Of a stretch of DNA of 64,000 nucleotides, positions 9,179-17,513 are shown in pieces. The number at the start of each line of letters is the position of its first letter. The stretch's first letter is position 1. The DNA is taken from assembly GCF_001458295.1 (NCBI RefSeq), contig NZ_CYUD01000004.1:124001-188000 (forward strand), given 5' to 3'. The position numbers and the translations under genes were made by a program. Source of the stretch: Ruegeria denitrificans. Its GTDB lineage: Bacteria > Pseudomonadota > Alphaproteobacteria > Rhodobacterales > Rhodobacteraceae. The notes under the pieces are model-generated. The model made no database searches, had not been told where the DNA came from, and saw only the letters and a list, made by a program, of their open reading frames with translations.

Positions 9179-9514
9179 TCAGTGACCTGCAGTCTTGGAA
9201 AACAGGTGAATGATAAGGATACCGGCCAAAATCATCGTAAGGCCCGTCACGGCGGGCCAATCCAGCCGTTGCCCGAAAACAATGAAACCGATGATCGCGA
9301 TCAAAACGATCCCCAGTCCGGACCAAATGGCATACACGATGCCGACAGGCATGAATTTCAGGGTCAGCCCCAGCAAATAAAAGGCAATGCCATAACCGAC
9401 AACGACCAGAACAGATGGCCAAAACCGGCTGAACTGCTGGCTGGCCTGCAAGGCTGTGGTGCCAATCGTTTCGGCAATGACCGCTAGCAACAAGATCAGA
9501 TAAGCTTTGGGCAC
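9179..9514 (-). CDS. SMR family multidrug transporter (EmrE-like)
   Basis: A 111-residue small multidrug resistance protein with four predicted membrane helices. The essential membrane glutamate is Glu15 in AVIAETIGTT. The YAIWSGLGIVL signature and the following FGQRLDWPA match the EmrE/QacE branch closely. Members are dual-topology dimers that exchange lipophilic cations (quaternary ammonium compounds) for protons; some relatives export guanidinium or polyamines, and the substrate cannot be read from sequence. It lies 76 bp upstream of typA on the same strand. Confidence 0.92.
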   Translation of the reverse strand: MPKAYLILLLAVIAETIGTTALQASQQFSRFWPSVLVVVGYGIAFYLLGLTLKFMPVGIVYAIWSGLGIVLIAIIGFIVFGQRLDWPAVTGLTMILAGILIIHLFSKTAGH

Positions 9515-9724
9515 TGTGGTTTTCTCGACAAATGTTTTGCGAGGTTGAGCACGAAAACGTCGAGGCGAGCAAGCAAAATCTGGAGGTCTTTTTTTGCGTT
9601 GATGACGTAGCGGCAGATGTATCAGTCTTTTGAAGAGTATGGATAACCTGACTATTTCCTCAGCATGGATTGTGATAGAAACGTATTGTTTTTTAATGAT
9701 TTTTAGTTTTCGAGTTAGCTAAAC

Positions 9725-9856
9725 ATGACGAAGTTTGCAGGATTGATAGTTTTTGTTTCGGCTTTGATAGTGGCGCTTGGGTGGCTTGCTGACGGGGGGT
9801 CCGTCGACAAAAATGCGGCCAAGTTTGTTGAACGGTTAGAAAGTATTCAGGTTTGA
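9725..9856 (+). CDS. Small single-span membrane peptide, 43 residues
   Basis: A 43-residue frame begins MTKFAGLIVFVSALIVALGW and ends in a charged tail with KNAAKFVERLESIQV. About residues 4-20 are hydrophobic enough for one membrane helix or an uncleaved signal. It is followed after 18 bp by a strong terminator, which supports a real short transcript. No clear Shine-Dalgarno sequence is seen, and I do not recognise the family. It may be a genuine small protein or a chance frame. Confidence 0.45.
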   Translation: MTKFAGLIVFVSALIVALGWLADGGSVDKNAAKFVERLESIQV

Positions 9857-9874
9857 GCGCCTGCCGAAACACGG

Positions 9875-9902
9875 AAAAAAGAGGCCTTTGAGCCTCTTTT
9901 TT
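9875..9902. terminator. Bidirectional terminator
   Basis: AAAAAAGAGGC and GCCTCTTTTTT form an 11-bp stem with a CTTTGA loop and T-runs on both strands. It can end the 43-residue gene (plus) and the HD-domain operon (minus). Confidence 0.9.
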
Positions 9903-9908
9903 CTTTTT

Positions 9909-11066
9909 CTACGATGCGGTTGAGGTCGCAAAAAATGCGTCGAGCTGGGGTTGAAGCCATTCCCACAGGCCGGGTGCGCCACGCTTTATTGGCGTTCCAA
10001 CGCGCTGTTCGATCTGAGCATACGTGACGTCATAATCCACCCATGACCCGCCTCCTGTTGCAAGGTTGCCGACCGGTGCTTGGAACCGGTCAACAGCCTT
10101 GGCGAAGCGGGCGTCCGGGCTATCGGCTGCCTCGAACTCGTGCCACAGGGATAGAAACGCCGCCCTTTGATCACCCGGCAGCAGGCCGAACAGACGTTTT
10201 GCGGCGGCTTGTTCCTCGGCTTCCTGAACTGCGTGATCGACTTGACCATGGATCGGGTTATCCCCGGCGTCGATTTCAACGATATCGTGCAGCAAGAGCA
10301 TTTGCAGAACGCGGTCGATTGAAACATCAGGGGCCGCGTGTTCGGACAATATCCACGCATAGAGCATAATATGCCACGAATGTTCGGCGGAATTTTCGAA
10401 CCGTTCGTTACTAAGCAAGCGTGAGGCTCGGTAGACGGATTTCAACTTGTCGCTTTCGGCCAGAAAACCAAGACGAGTCGAAAAGGCAGTTTCCGCTGGG
10501 ACTTTGCCGTCCAGCAGGCTTTGGGCAGCAAGGTAAGCGTTGGGGAACTCGGACTTTAGATAAGCGGCGCGGCCACCGTTCAGGTTTTCCTTAACGATCG
10601 CTCTGTGATCGTCGCTTGGCGAAGGTGCGCAGAGAACCTGAAACATCGGCTGGCAGCGATCAAGGCACTTGGCAAATCTAGCATCCGGAGTCTGATCGGC
10701 TTCGAACTCTTGCCAAAGTGTCAGGCACGTCTCGGCCTGATCCGCAGGCAACAAACCGAACAACTCGGATGCTGCGGCTTGTTCGGCCCGTTCGACGGCC
10801 AGCCAGTCGGTTTGCAGATGGATCGGATGGTCGCCGACGATGATCTCGACCAGATCATGCAGCAACAGCATGCGGATCACACGGTTGATGTTGACACTCG
10901 TATCTGCCAATGGCTGCATCACCAGCGCCCACAGCGCGAGTTGCCAGCTGTGTTCGGCCGCGTTTTCGGCGCGAGACTGATTCAGAAGAAAATTGGCGCG
11001 ATCAACCGATTTCAGGCTGTCCACGCGTTTCAGAAATTCGATTTGCGCGGACAGTCTGGTGCTCAT
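9909..11066 (-). CDS. Tandem HD-domain phosphohydrolase (YfbR-like)
   Basis: A 385-residue protein made of two HD domains. Each carries the full metal-binding set: His39, His70-Asp71 and Asp136 in the first, His229, His260-Asp261 and Asp326 in the second, an exact 190-residue offset. The local motifs (AEHSW, MLLLHDxVEI, EFEAxxxPDARFAK) match the YfbR/HDDC2 group, which dephosphorylates 5'-deoxynucleoside monophosphates. Family members are usually about 190 residues, so this gene is a fused duplication. It is the last gene of a three-gene operon and overlaps the gene before it by 4 bp. Confidence 0.88.
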   Translation of the reverse strand: MSTRLSAQIEFLKRVDSLKSVDRANFLLNQSRAENAAEHSWQLALWALVMQPLADTSVNINRVIRMLLLHDLVEIIVGDHPIHLQTDWLAVERAEQAAASELFGLLPADQAETCLTLWQEFEADQTPDARFAKCLDRCQPMFQVLCAPSPSDDHRAIVKENLNGGRAAYLKSEFPNAYLAAQSLLDGKVPAETAFSTRLGFLAESDKLKSVYRASRLLSNERFENSAEHSWHIMLYAWILSEHAAPDVSIDRVLQMLLLHDIVEIDAGDNPIHGQVDHAVQEAEEQAAAKRLFGLLPGDQRAAFLSLWHEFEAADSPDARFAKAVDRFQAPVGNLATGGGSWVDYDVTYAQIEQRVGTPIKRGAPGLWEWLQPQLDAFFATSTAS

Positions 11067-11308
11067 TGTTTTTCGATTGCTTTCAGTTTCGAGCGGTGTT
11101 CCGAGAGCCGTTGAATCACGAACTTACGAGCTTTGCGTTCCGCCAGCCGCACGCGAATCTCCGTCAGGAACGCTTCTTCCAAAGTCTGAGAGGACGCCCC
11201 CAGTTCTTCGCCCACCTCAACAAAGAAACGGTCGTCCCCGGTTTCGTCCATCACTTTCATTGTGTCCTCGGCCAGTTTGGCGGCAAGGGTGGTGATGGTG
11301 TCGGACAT
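11063..11308 (-). CDS. Small conserved-type protein, 81 residues, unknown function
   Basis: An 81-residue acidic and basic helical protein (MSDTITTLAAKLAED...). It has no signal peptide, membrane helix or known motif that I recognise. A predicted long helix spans about residues 40-78 (EEAFLTEIRVRLAERKARKF). It overlaps the upstream hydrolase by one base (TAATG) and the downstream HD gene by four (ATGA), so the three are translationally coupled. Context alone suggests a role linked to its two enzyme neighbours. Confidence 0.7.
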   Translation of the reverse strand: MSDTITTLAAKLAEDTMKVMDETGDDRFFVEVGEELGASSQTLEEAFLTEIRVRLAERKARKFVIQRLSEHRSKLKAIEKQ

Positions 11309-11961
11309 TAGCGCGTGTTCTCGGTCAGGCGGCGTTTCACATAGTCGCTGACATCGGTGATCAGCGTGTCCATGTGACGTTCCTGGAAGAAGTGGTCGGC
11401 GCCATCAACTTCGTTATGAGTGATGGTGATTCCCTTTTGCTCGTGCAGTTTGTTCACCAACGAGGTGGTGTCTGCCGGCGGTGCTACGCGGTCCGCTGAT
11501 CCATTGATGATCAGGCCAGAGGACGGGCAGGGTGCCAGGAACGAAAAGTCATACATGTTCGCCGGGGGCGACACGCTGATAAAGCCGGTGATTTCAGGGC
11601 GACGCATCAGCAATTGCATACCGATCCACGCACCAAACGAGAAACCTGCAACCCAGCAATGCTTAGAGTTGTTGTTCATCGACTGCAGGTAGTCGAGCGC
11701 TGACGCGGCATCGCTCAGCTCTCCAACACCCTGATCATATTCACCCTGACTGCGGCCAACTCCGCGAAAATTAAAGCGCAACACGGTAAAGCCCATATTG
11801 TAGAACGCATAATGCAGGTTGTAGACCACCTTGTTGTTCATGGTCCCGCCAAATTGTGGATGCGGATGAAGCACGATGGCGATCGGTGCGTCTTTTTCCT
11901 TTTGCGGGTGGTAGCGGCCTTCCAGGCGGCCTTCGGGTCCGGGAAAAATCACCTCGGGCAT
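11308..11961 (-). CDS. Alpha/beta hydrolase (dienelactone-hydrolase-like)
   Basis: A 217-residue alpha/beta hydrolase of the short bacterial COG2945 type. It contains HPHPQFGGTMNNKVV (oxyanion region), the nucleophile elbow GFSFGAW with Ser at about residue 109, a candidate Asp in NGSADRVAPP, and a His in DGADHFF. Relatives are esterases of unclear natural substrate. It is the first gene of the minus-strand operon, overlapping the 81-residue gene by one base. The gene begins about 180 bp from the divergent iscR gene. Confidence 0.87.
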   Translation of the reverse strand: MPEVIFPGPEGRLEGRYHPQKEKDAPIAIVLHPHPQFGGTMNNKVVYNLHYAFYNMGFTVLRFNFRGVGRSQGEYDQGVGELSDAASALDYLQSMNNNSKHCWVAGFSFGAWIGMQLLMRRPEITGFISVSPPANMYDFSFLAPCPSSGLIINGSADRVAPPADTTSLVNKLHEQKGITITHNEVDGADHFFQERHMDTLITDVSDYVKRRLTENTR

Positions 11962-12005
11962 GTGTGCTTTGGTCCTGTCTTTTTCTTCTTGGTGCCAGGA
12001 TATAC

Positions 12006-12034
12006 TTGACGGTTATGGTCAGGCACCTTAGAAC
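12006..12034 (+). promoter_or_regulatory. Probable suf operon promoter
   Basis: TTGACG at 12006-12011 and TAGAAC at 12029-12034 are 17 bp apart, a good sigma-70-type pair. The -10 lies inside the perfect palindrome at 12028-12042. The predicted transcript starts about 95 nt before iscR. Confidence 0.6.
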
Positions 12035-12042
12035 GGTTCTAA
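12028..12042. promoter_or_regulatory. Irr/ICE-like iron operator over the suf promoter
   Basis: TTAGAAC-G-GTTCTAA is a perfect 15-bp palindrome. It agrees with my recollection of the iron control element bound by Irr in alphaproteobacteria (TTAGAA...TTCTAA). It covers the -10, so binding would repress. IscR itself is another possible binder; the site type is inferred from pattern only. Confidence 0.6.
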
Positions 12043-12138
12043 TAATGTTGCATTGCACAAGGCGCTGCCCGTCGGAGATACGCACTGGCAGCGGCGGCGT
12101 CAATGTTTTCGCGCGGTACCAGCCAAAAGGGGAAGGGA

Positions 12139-12597
12139 ATGAAGCTTTCGACCAAGGGTCGTTATGCAATGGTTGCAATGGCCGATATCGCCCTACAACC
12201 GGCCGATAGACTTGTTACGCTGAGTGAAATATCCGAAAGGCAGGATATTTCATTGCCGTATCTCGAACAACTGTTCGTAAAATTGCGCCGCGCTGAATTG
12301 GTGTCATCGGTTCGCGGGCCGGGTGGCGGATACCGTTTGTCGCGATCGCCTTCTGAAATCCGAGTGGTCGAGATTCTGTCAGCCGTGGACGAAACGGTGG
12401 ATGCGTTGCAAAAGGGCGCGGGGGCGTCTGGGGCGTCATCGGGCAGCCGTGCCCAATCGCTGAGTAACCGTTTGTGGGAAGGGCTAAGTGCCCATGTCTA
12501 TGTTTTCCTGCATCAAACGCGCCTTTCGGATGTAGTAAAAAACGATCTGGCCCCGTGTCCTGCGGTGCCGAGCCTGTTTGCTGTGGTGGATGAATGA
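12139..12597 (+). CDS. iscR: Rrf2-family regulator (IscR-like), cysteine-poor
   Basis: A 152-residue Rrf2 regulator with the N-terminal winged helix (MKLSTKGRYAMVAMADIAL; SLPYLEQLFVKLRRAELV; GPGGGYRLSR). It heads the suf operon and probably controls it in response to Fe-S status. The three clustered cysteines that bind the cluster in enterobacterial IscR are absent: the corresponding loop reads ALQKGAGASGASSGS. Only Cys140 remains (LAPCPAVP). Rhodobacterales IscR proteins with a single cysteine have been reported as Fe-S binders with unusual ligation, so this is probably lineage-typical. The ATG at 12139 follows GGGGAAGGG. Confidence 0.9.
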   Translation: MKLSTKGRYAMVAMADIALQPADRLVTLSEISERQDISLPYLEQLFVKLRRAELVSSVRGPGGGYRLSRSPSEIRVVEILSAVDETVDALQKGAGASGASSGSRAQSLSNRLWEGLSAHVYVFLHQTRLSDVVKNDLAPCPAVPSLFAVVDE

Positions 12598-12657
12598 GGC
12601 GTTGTACTTGGATATTGAATACGAAAAACCTCTTCGCATTCGTAAAAAGATGAATCT

Positions 12658-13701
12658 ATGAGTCGTGTTTACCTGGATCATAACGCAACGACCACTTTGC
12701 GCCCCGAAGCCCGAGAAGCAATGATCGCGGCAATGGAAGTGTGCGGCAACCCATCCTCGGTGCATGCCGAAGGACGTGCTGCCAAAGCTCTGGTCGAGCG
12801 AGCGCGGGCGCAAATCGCGTCGGCCTTCGGTGCTGATGGAGCGGATATTGTGTTCACTTCAGGTTCGACCGAAGGGGCGGCGCTGACGTTAGGAGGGCGG
12901 AAGCTACATGGATCCGCCGTTGAGCATGATGCAGTAAGAGCTTGGATTGATGAGGATTTGGCGACCGATGCGTCTGGCAGGGTTCATATAGTTGATCCTG
13001 CGAATTCAACTCTGCAGTTGGCGAATTCGGAAACCGGGATCGTTCAAACGCTGCCTTCCGGGCTTGCAGTAACCGATGCGACGCAGGCATTTGGCAAGTT
13101 ACCGGTGGCGTTCAACTGGCTGGACACGCAGATGGCGCTGATCTCGGCCCATAAACTGGGTGGTCCAAAAGGTGTTGGCGCTATTGTCATGAAACGCGGC
13201 ACGGATTTGCCTGCCCAGATCAAAGGCGGCGGCCAAGAAATGGGCCGCAGGTCTGGTACGGAAAATGTCATTGGAATCGCGGGGTTCGGTGCCGCAGCCG
13301 AAGCGGCGGCCCGGGACCTTGCCAATGGCGTTTGGGAGCAAGTGAAAGAAATTAGAAATATTCTAGAAAATGCTCTTGAGGCCGGGTCTAAATTTACTAT
13401 TTTTGTCGGGAAGGATCAGGACCGACTGCCCAACACGCTGTGCTTTGCCACCCCGGGATGGAAAGGTGAAACACAGGTTATGCAGATGGACCTGGCGGGG
13501 TTTGCCATAAGCGCGGGTTCTGCCTGTTCCAGTGGCAAGGTGCGCGCCAGCGCGGTCCTCACGGCAATGGGGTATGATGAAGTCACGGCGGCCAGCGCGA
13601 TACGCGTTTCGCTGGGACCTTTGACGAAAAAAGAAGATGTGCTGCGTTTCGCCGAAATGTGGCTTGAAAAAGAGAAAAAGCATCGCGCGCGTGCCGCGTG
13701 A
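12658..13701 (+). CDS. Cysteine desulfurase, NifS/IscS type
   Basis: A 347-residue PLP-dependent class V aminotransferase fold protein. It shows the N-terminal VYLDHNATTTLRPEA, the GSTEGAAL cofactor region, the Schiff-base lysine in ISAHKLGGPKGVGA, and the mobile-loop active cysteine in SAGSACSSGKVRAS. Together these mark a group I (NifS/IscS-like) desulfurase that releases sulfur from L-cysteine. It is somewhat shorter than IscS (about 400). A second, group II desulfurase (sufS) closes the same operon, so the operon has two sulfur donors. It starts 60 bp after iscR. Confidence 0.9.
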   Translation: MSRVYLDHNATTTLRPEAREAMIAAMEVCGNPSSVHAEGRAAKALVERARAQIASAFGADGADIVFTSGSTEGAALTLGGRKLHGSAVEHDAVRAWIDEDLATDASGRVHIVDPANSTLQLANSETGIVQTLPSGLAVTDATQAFGKLPVAFNWLDTQMALISAHKLGGPKGVGAIVMKRGTDLPAQIKGGGQEMGRRSGTENVIGIAGFGAAAEAAARDLANGVWEQVKEIRNILENALEAGSKFTIFVGKDQDRLPNTLCFATPGWKGETQVMQMDLAGFAISAGSACSSGKVRASAVLTAMGYDEVTAASAIRVSLGPLTKKEDVLRFAEMWLEKEKKHRARAA

Positions 13702-13719
13702 TCTGACGGAGTGAAGGAA

Positions 13720-15240
13720 ATGGCCGCTTTGGACCAGACCCAGGTAAAAGAAGGCGTCGATCAGGAGACCGTGGATGCGGTGCGCGAGGCTGGCACCTAT
13801 AAGTACGGCTGGGAAACTGATATCGAGATGGAGTACGCACCCAAGGGTGTGAACCCGGATATCGTCCGACTGATCTCTGAGAAAAACGAAGAGCCCGAAT
13901 GGATGACCGAATGGCGTCTGGCGGCTTTCGAACGCTGGACCAAAAAGGAAGAGCCGACCTGGGCGATGGTGCATTATCCGCCAATCGACTTTCAGGACCA
14001 GTATTACTATGCCCGTCCCAAGTCGATGGAGGAAAAGCCGAAGTCACTAGACGAGGTCGACCCCAAGTTGCTGGCCACCTACGAAAAACTGGGTATCCCG
14101 CTGAAAGAACAGATGATTCTGGCCGGTGTCGAAGGGGCCGAGAATATGCCCGCCGAAGGCCGCAAGGTCGCTGTGGACGCGGTGTTTGACTCTGTCTCTG
14201 TTGGCACGACGTTCCAGGCTGAGTTGAAAGAGGCCGGCGTGATTTTCTGTTCGATTTCCGAGGCGATCAAAGAACACCCCGAACTGGTCAAAAAGTATTT
14301 GGGAACCGTGGTTCCGGTATCGGACAACTTCTACGCCACGTTGAACTCGGCCGTGTTCTCGGACGGTTCGTTCGTTTACATCCCACCGGGCGTCCGGTGC
14401 CCGATGGAACTGAGCACCTATTTCCGCATCAATGCGGAGAACACCGGTCAGTTCGAGCGCACGCTGATCATCGCTGACAAAGGATCGTATGTCTCCTATC
14501 TGGAAGGTTGTACCGCGCCTCAGCGTGATACGGCGCAGCTGCACGCGGCTGTGGTCGAGATCATTGTCGAGGAAGATGCTGAGGTAAAATACTCGACCGT
14601 TCAGAACTGGTACCCCGGGGATGAGAACGGCAAGGGCGGTATCTACAACTTTGTGACCAAGCGCGCCGATTGTCGGGGTGACCGGTCCAAGGTGATGTGG
14701 ACGCAGGTTGAAACCGGCTCGGCCGTGACGTGGAAATACCCGTCCTGCATCCTGCGCGGCAATGAAAGCCAGGGTGAGTTTTATTCGATCGCGATTGCCA
14801 ACAATTATCAGCAGGCCGACACCGGTACCAAGATGGTTCATCTGGGCAAGAACACCAAGTCGCGCATCGTGTCCAAAGGCATCAGCGCTGGCAAGGCGCA
14901 AAACACTTATCGCGGGCTGGTTTCGATGCATCCCAAAGCCAAGGATTCGCGCAACTATACGCAGTGCGACAGTTTGCTGATTGGTGACAAATGTGGCGCG
15001 CATACCGTGCCTTACATCGAAGTCCGCAACAACTCCTCACGTGTGGAACACGAAGCGACGACGTCCAAGGTGGATGACGATCAGCTGTTCTACTGCCGTC
15101 AGCGCGGAATGGACGAGGAAGAGGCCGTGGCCCTTGTGGTCAATGGGTTCTGCAAGGACGTGCTGCAAGCTCTGCCGATGGAGTTCGCGATGGAAGCGCA
15201 GCAGCTTGTTGCGATCTCACTAGAGGGCTCCGTCGGCTGA
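13720..15240 (+). CDS. sufB: Fe-S assembly scaffold SufB
   Basis: SufB, 506 residues, is the scaffold subunit of the SufBCD complex on which Fe-S clusters are built. Family landmarks are [29 protein letters not shown], the [22 protein letters not shown] block, and a C-terminus with [24 protein letters not shown], which holds the conserved Cys. The ATG at 13720 is preferred over the upstream in-frame GTG 13711 because GGAG stands at the proper distance. Its stop overlaps the next start (TGATG). Confidence 0.96.
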   Translation: MAALDQTQVKEGVDQETVDAVREAGTYKYGWETDIEMEYAPKGVNPDIVRLISEKNEEPEWMTEWRLAAFERWTKKEEPTWAMVHYPPIDFQDQYYYARPKSMEEKPKSLDEVDPKLLATYEKLGIPLKEQMILAGVEGAENMPAEGRKVAVDAVFDSVSVGTTFQAELKEAGVIFCSISEAIKEHPELVKKYLGTVVPVSDNFYATLNSAVFSDGSFVYIPPGVRCPMELSTYFRINAENTGQFERTLIIADKGSYVSYLEGCTAPQRDTAQLHAAVVEIIVEEDAEVKYSTVQNWYPGDENGKGGIYNFVTKRADCRGDRSKVMWTQVETGSAVTWKYPSCILRGNESQGEFYSIAIANNYQQADTGTKMVHLGKNTKSRIVSKGISAGKAQNTYRGLVSMHPKAKDSRNYTQCDSLLIGDKCGAHTVPYIEVRNNSSRVEHEATTSKVDDDQLFYCRQRGMDEEEAVALVVNGFCKDVLQALPMEFAMEAQQLVAISLEGSVG

Positions 15241-15428
15241 TGACCCACCTTCGGAAAGATGATGTGATGACCTGGCTTGGGTATGCGCTGCCGGTTTTGG
15301 GTGGTCTGATTGGCGTCGCCTACGTGAACATCAACCATATGGAATTCATCAACCCGGTCTGGGCTGTCGGCGGTGGAGCAATCCTGGGATGGATTGCTGC
15401 GCGGCTTATCCGCAAAGCGCTGGGATAG
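15240..15428 (+). CDS. Small two-span membrane protein within suf operon
   Basis: A 62-residue protein (35% Gly/Ala/Val/Leu/Ile-type residues) with two predicted membrane helices, WLGYALPVLGGLIGVAYV and PVWAVGGGAILGWIAARLI. It starts by a one-base overlap with sufB; an internal ATG at 15267 (MTWLGYALP) after GGAAAG is an equally good start. It sits between sufB and sufC. No enzymatic motif is seen and its role is unknown; together with the two YIP1 proteins it gives the operon a membrane component. Confidence 0.7.
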   Translation: MTHLRKDDVMTWLGYALPVLGGLIGVAYVNINHMEFINPVWAVGGGAILGWIAARLIRKALG

Positions 15429-15477
15429 AAAATTATCGGGGATTTAATGCCCCTTGCGATACGCAAAAGGAAAAATC

Positions 15478-16233
15478 ATGCTGGAAATCAAGAACCTGCA
15501 CGTACAGCTTGAAGACGAAGACAAGCAAATCCTCAAGGGTGTGGACCTGACGGTCGAGCCGGGCAAGGTCCACGCGATCATGGGTCCCAATGGCTCGGGC
15601 AAGTCGACGCTCAGCTATGTGTTGTCCGGGCGGGACGGCTATGAAGTTACCGAAGGCACGGCCACTCTGGAAGGAGAGGACTTGCTGGACATGGAGCCCG
15701 AAGAGCGCGCCGCTGCCGGTGTCTTTCTGGCGTTCCAGTATCCGGTCGAAATTCCAGGCGTTGGCAACATGACATTCCTGCGCACTGCCGTGAATGCACA
15801 GCGTAAGGCGCGCGGGCAAGAGGAGCTGTCGGCTGCAGACTTCCTGAAAGAGGTGCGTGCCAAGGCCAAGACGCTGAAAATCGACGCGGATATGCTCAAG
15901 CGTCCGGTCAATGTCGGGTTTTCGGGCGGTGAGAAAAAGCGCAACGAAATCCTACAGATGGCGATGCTGGAGCCCAAGATGTGCATCATGGATGAGACCG
16001 ACTCGGGCCTTGACGTGGATGCGATGAAACTGGTGTCCGAAGGCGTGAACGCGCTGCGCGATGAAGGCCGGAGCTTTCTGGTCATCACTCACTATCAGCG
16101 CCTGCTGGACCACATCAAACCGGATGTCGTTCACATCATGGCCAATGGTCGTATCGTGAAAACTGGCGGGCCCGAGCTGGCGCTTGAAGTAGAACATAAC
16201 GGCTATGCCGACATTCTGGCCGAGGTGAACTGA
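15478..16233 (+). CDS. sufC: Fe-S assembly ATPase SufC
   Basis: SufC, 251 residues, is the ABC-type ATPase that drives conformational change in SufBCD. Walker A GPNGSGKST is at about residues 36-44, the signature is FSGGEKKRNE, and the Walker B segment is CIMDETDSGLDVDA, the typical SufC version. The ATG at 15478 follows AAGGA, while the ORF-opening ATG at 15454 lacks a ribosome site. The stop overlaps sufD by one base. Confidence 0.97.
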   Translation: MLEIKNLHVQLEDEDKQILKGVDLTVEPGKVHAIMGPNGSGKSTLSYVLSGRDGYEVTEGTATLEGEDLLDMEPEERAAAGVFLAFQYPVEIPGVGNMTFLRTAVNAQRKARGQEELSAADFLKEVRAKAKTLKIDADMLKRPVNVGFSGGEKKRNEILQMAMLEPKMCIMDETDSGLDVDAMKLVSEGVNALRDEGRSFLVITHYQRLLDHIKPDVVHIMANGRIVKTGGPELALEVEHNGYADILAEVN

Positions 16234-17513
16234 TGGCTTTGCCGCAAGCAAAACAGACAGCAACCGAAGACCGTCTGGCAGTGTTGACCATGCCGGATGC
16301 CGGATGCACCCGCAAAGCGCGTGAGGCTGCCCTTTCCCGTCTGCGCGAGATGGGACTGCCGAGTCGTCGCGACGAATATTGGAAATATACCCGACCCGAT
16401 ACGCTAACAACGGCACAGGCGCCTCATGCGGCATTGTTCGTGTCAGACGAGCAGATGATGTTTCATGAATTCGATCGCCTGAAGATCGTGTTCATCGACG
16501 GCGTTTTCAGCCCGGAAGAGTCGGATGAACTGTCGCTCGAAGGTGTCAGTATCGATCGGCTGGAGGATATCTGTTGCAAAGATATTCATTGGGCCAAAGA
16601 GTTATACGGCGTTCTTGAAGAAGCCGGGCAGACACCTGTGCAGCGACCTCTGGCGACGCTCAACACCGCATTTGCAACGGATGGCGTTGCGATTCACGTC
16701 AAAGGCAAGCCTTCGAAACCGATCAGCCTGATCTATCGTCACGCTTCGGAAACGTCGGACGCGATTCTGCATCACGTGATCCGCGTCGAAAGCGGGGCCG
16801 AGGTGACAATCCTCGAAAATGGCCCGGCGGCATCGCGGTTCAACAAATGCATGGAAATCGACATCGCCGATGGCGGCAAGCTGCATCATATCCGCGCGCA
16901 GGGCCGTGATCACCAGCGCCGTGCGGCAACCCATATGTTCACGCGTTTGGGCCGTGAATCAGTGTACAAATCCTTCACTCTGACGGTGAACGGCGTTCTG
17001 ACCCGGAACGAACAGGTTATCGAGCTGACCGGAGACGATGCGATTGCTCATGTGGCTGGCGCTTGTGTCGGCGACGGGGACTTCCATCACGACGATACGG
17101 TGTTCGTGACCCACGATGCAGTGAACTGCGAAAGCCGCCAGGTTTTCAAAAAGGTTCTGCGCAACGGTGCAACCGGCGTGTTCCAAGGCAAAATCCTTGT
17201 GAAGGAAGGCGCGCAGAAGACAGATGGTTATCAGATCAGCCAGTCATTGTTGTTGGATGAGGACAGCCAATTCCTCGCCAAGCCCGAACTTGAGATCTAT
17301 GCGGATGACGTGGCCTGTTCGCACGGCTCGACCTCGGGCGCGATTGATGAGACGGCTTTGTTCTATTTGCGGTCGCGTGGCGTTCCGGTCAAGGAAGCAA
17401 CCAACATGCTGACGCTGGCCTTTTTGGCCGAAGCAGTGGTCGAGATCGAAGACAGCGAAGTCGCCGAAAAGATCGTGAATCGTCTGGAAGATTGGCTGGC
17501 ACGGCGCAGCTGA
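16233..17513 (+). CDS. sufD: Fe-S assembly protein SufD
   Basis: SufD, 426 residues, is the SufB paralogue that forms the SufBC2D scaffold. The C-terminal half carries the SUF-family beta-helix with GAQKTDGYQISQSLLL and the segment DVACSHGSTSGAIDETALFY, where the conserved His is seen. The N-terminal half is variable as usual. It overlaps sufC (TGATG) and the following YIP1 gene (TGATG), so translation is coupled through this part of the operon. Confidence 0.95.
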   Translation: MALPQAKQTATEDRLAVLTMPDAGCTRKAREAALSRLREMGLPSRRDEYWKYTRPDTLTTAQAPHAALFVSDEQMMFHEFDRLKIVFIDGVFSPEESDELSLEGVSIDRLEDICCKDIHWAKELYGVLEEAGQTPVQRPLATLNTAFATDGVAIHVKGKPSKPISLIYRHASETSDAILHHVIRVESGAEVTILENGPAASRFNKCMEIDIADGGKLHHIRAQGRDHQRRAATHMFTRLGRESVYKSFTLTVNGVLTRNEQVIELTGDDAIAHVAGACVGDGDFHHDDTVFVTHDAVNCESRQVFKKVLRNGATGVFQGKILVKEGAQKTDGYQISQSLLLDEDSQFLAKPELEIYADDVACSHGSTSGAIDETALFYLRSRGVPVKEATNMLTLAFLAEAVVEIEDSEVAEKIVNRLEDWLARRS

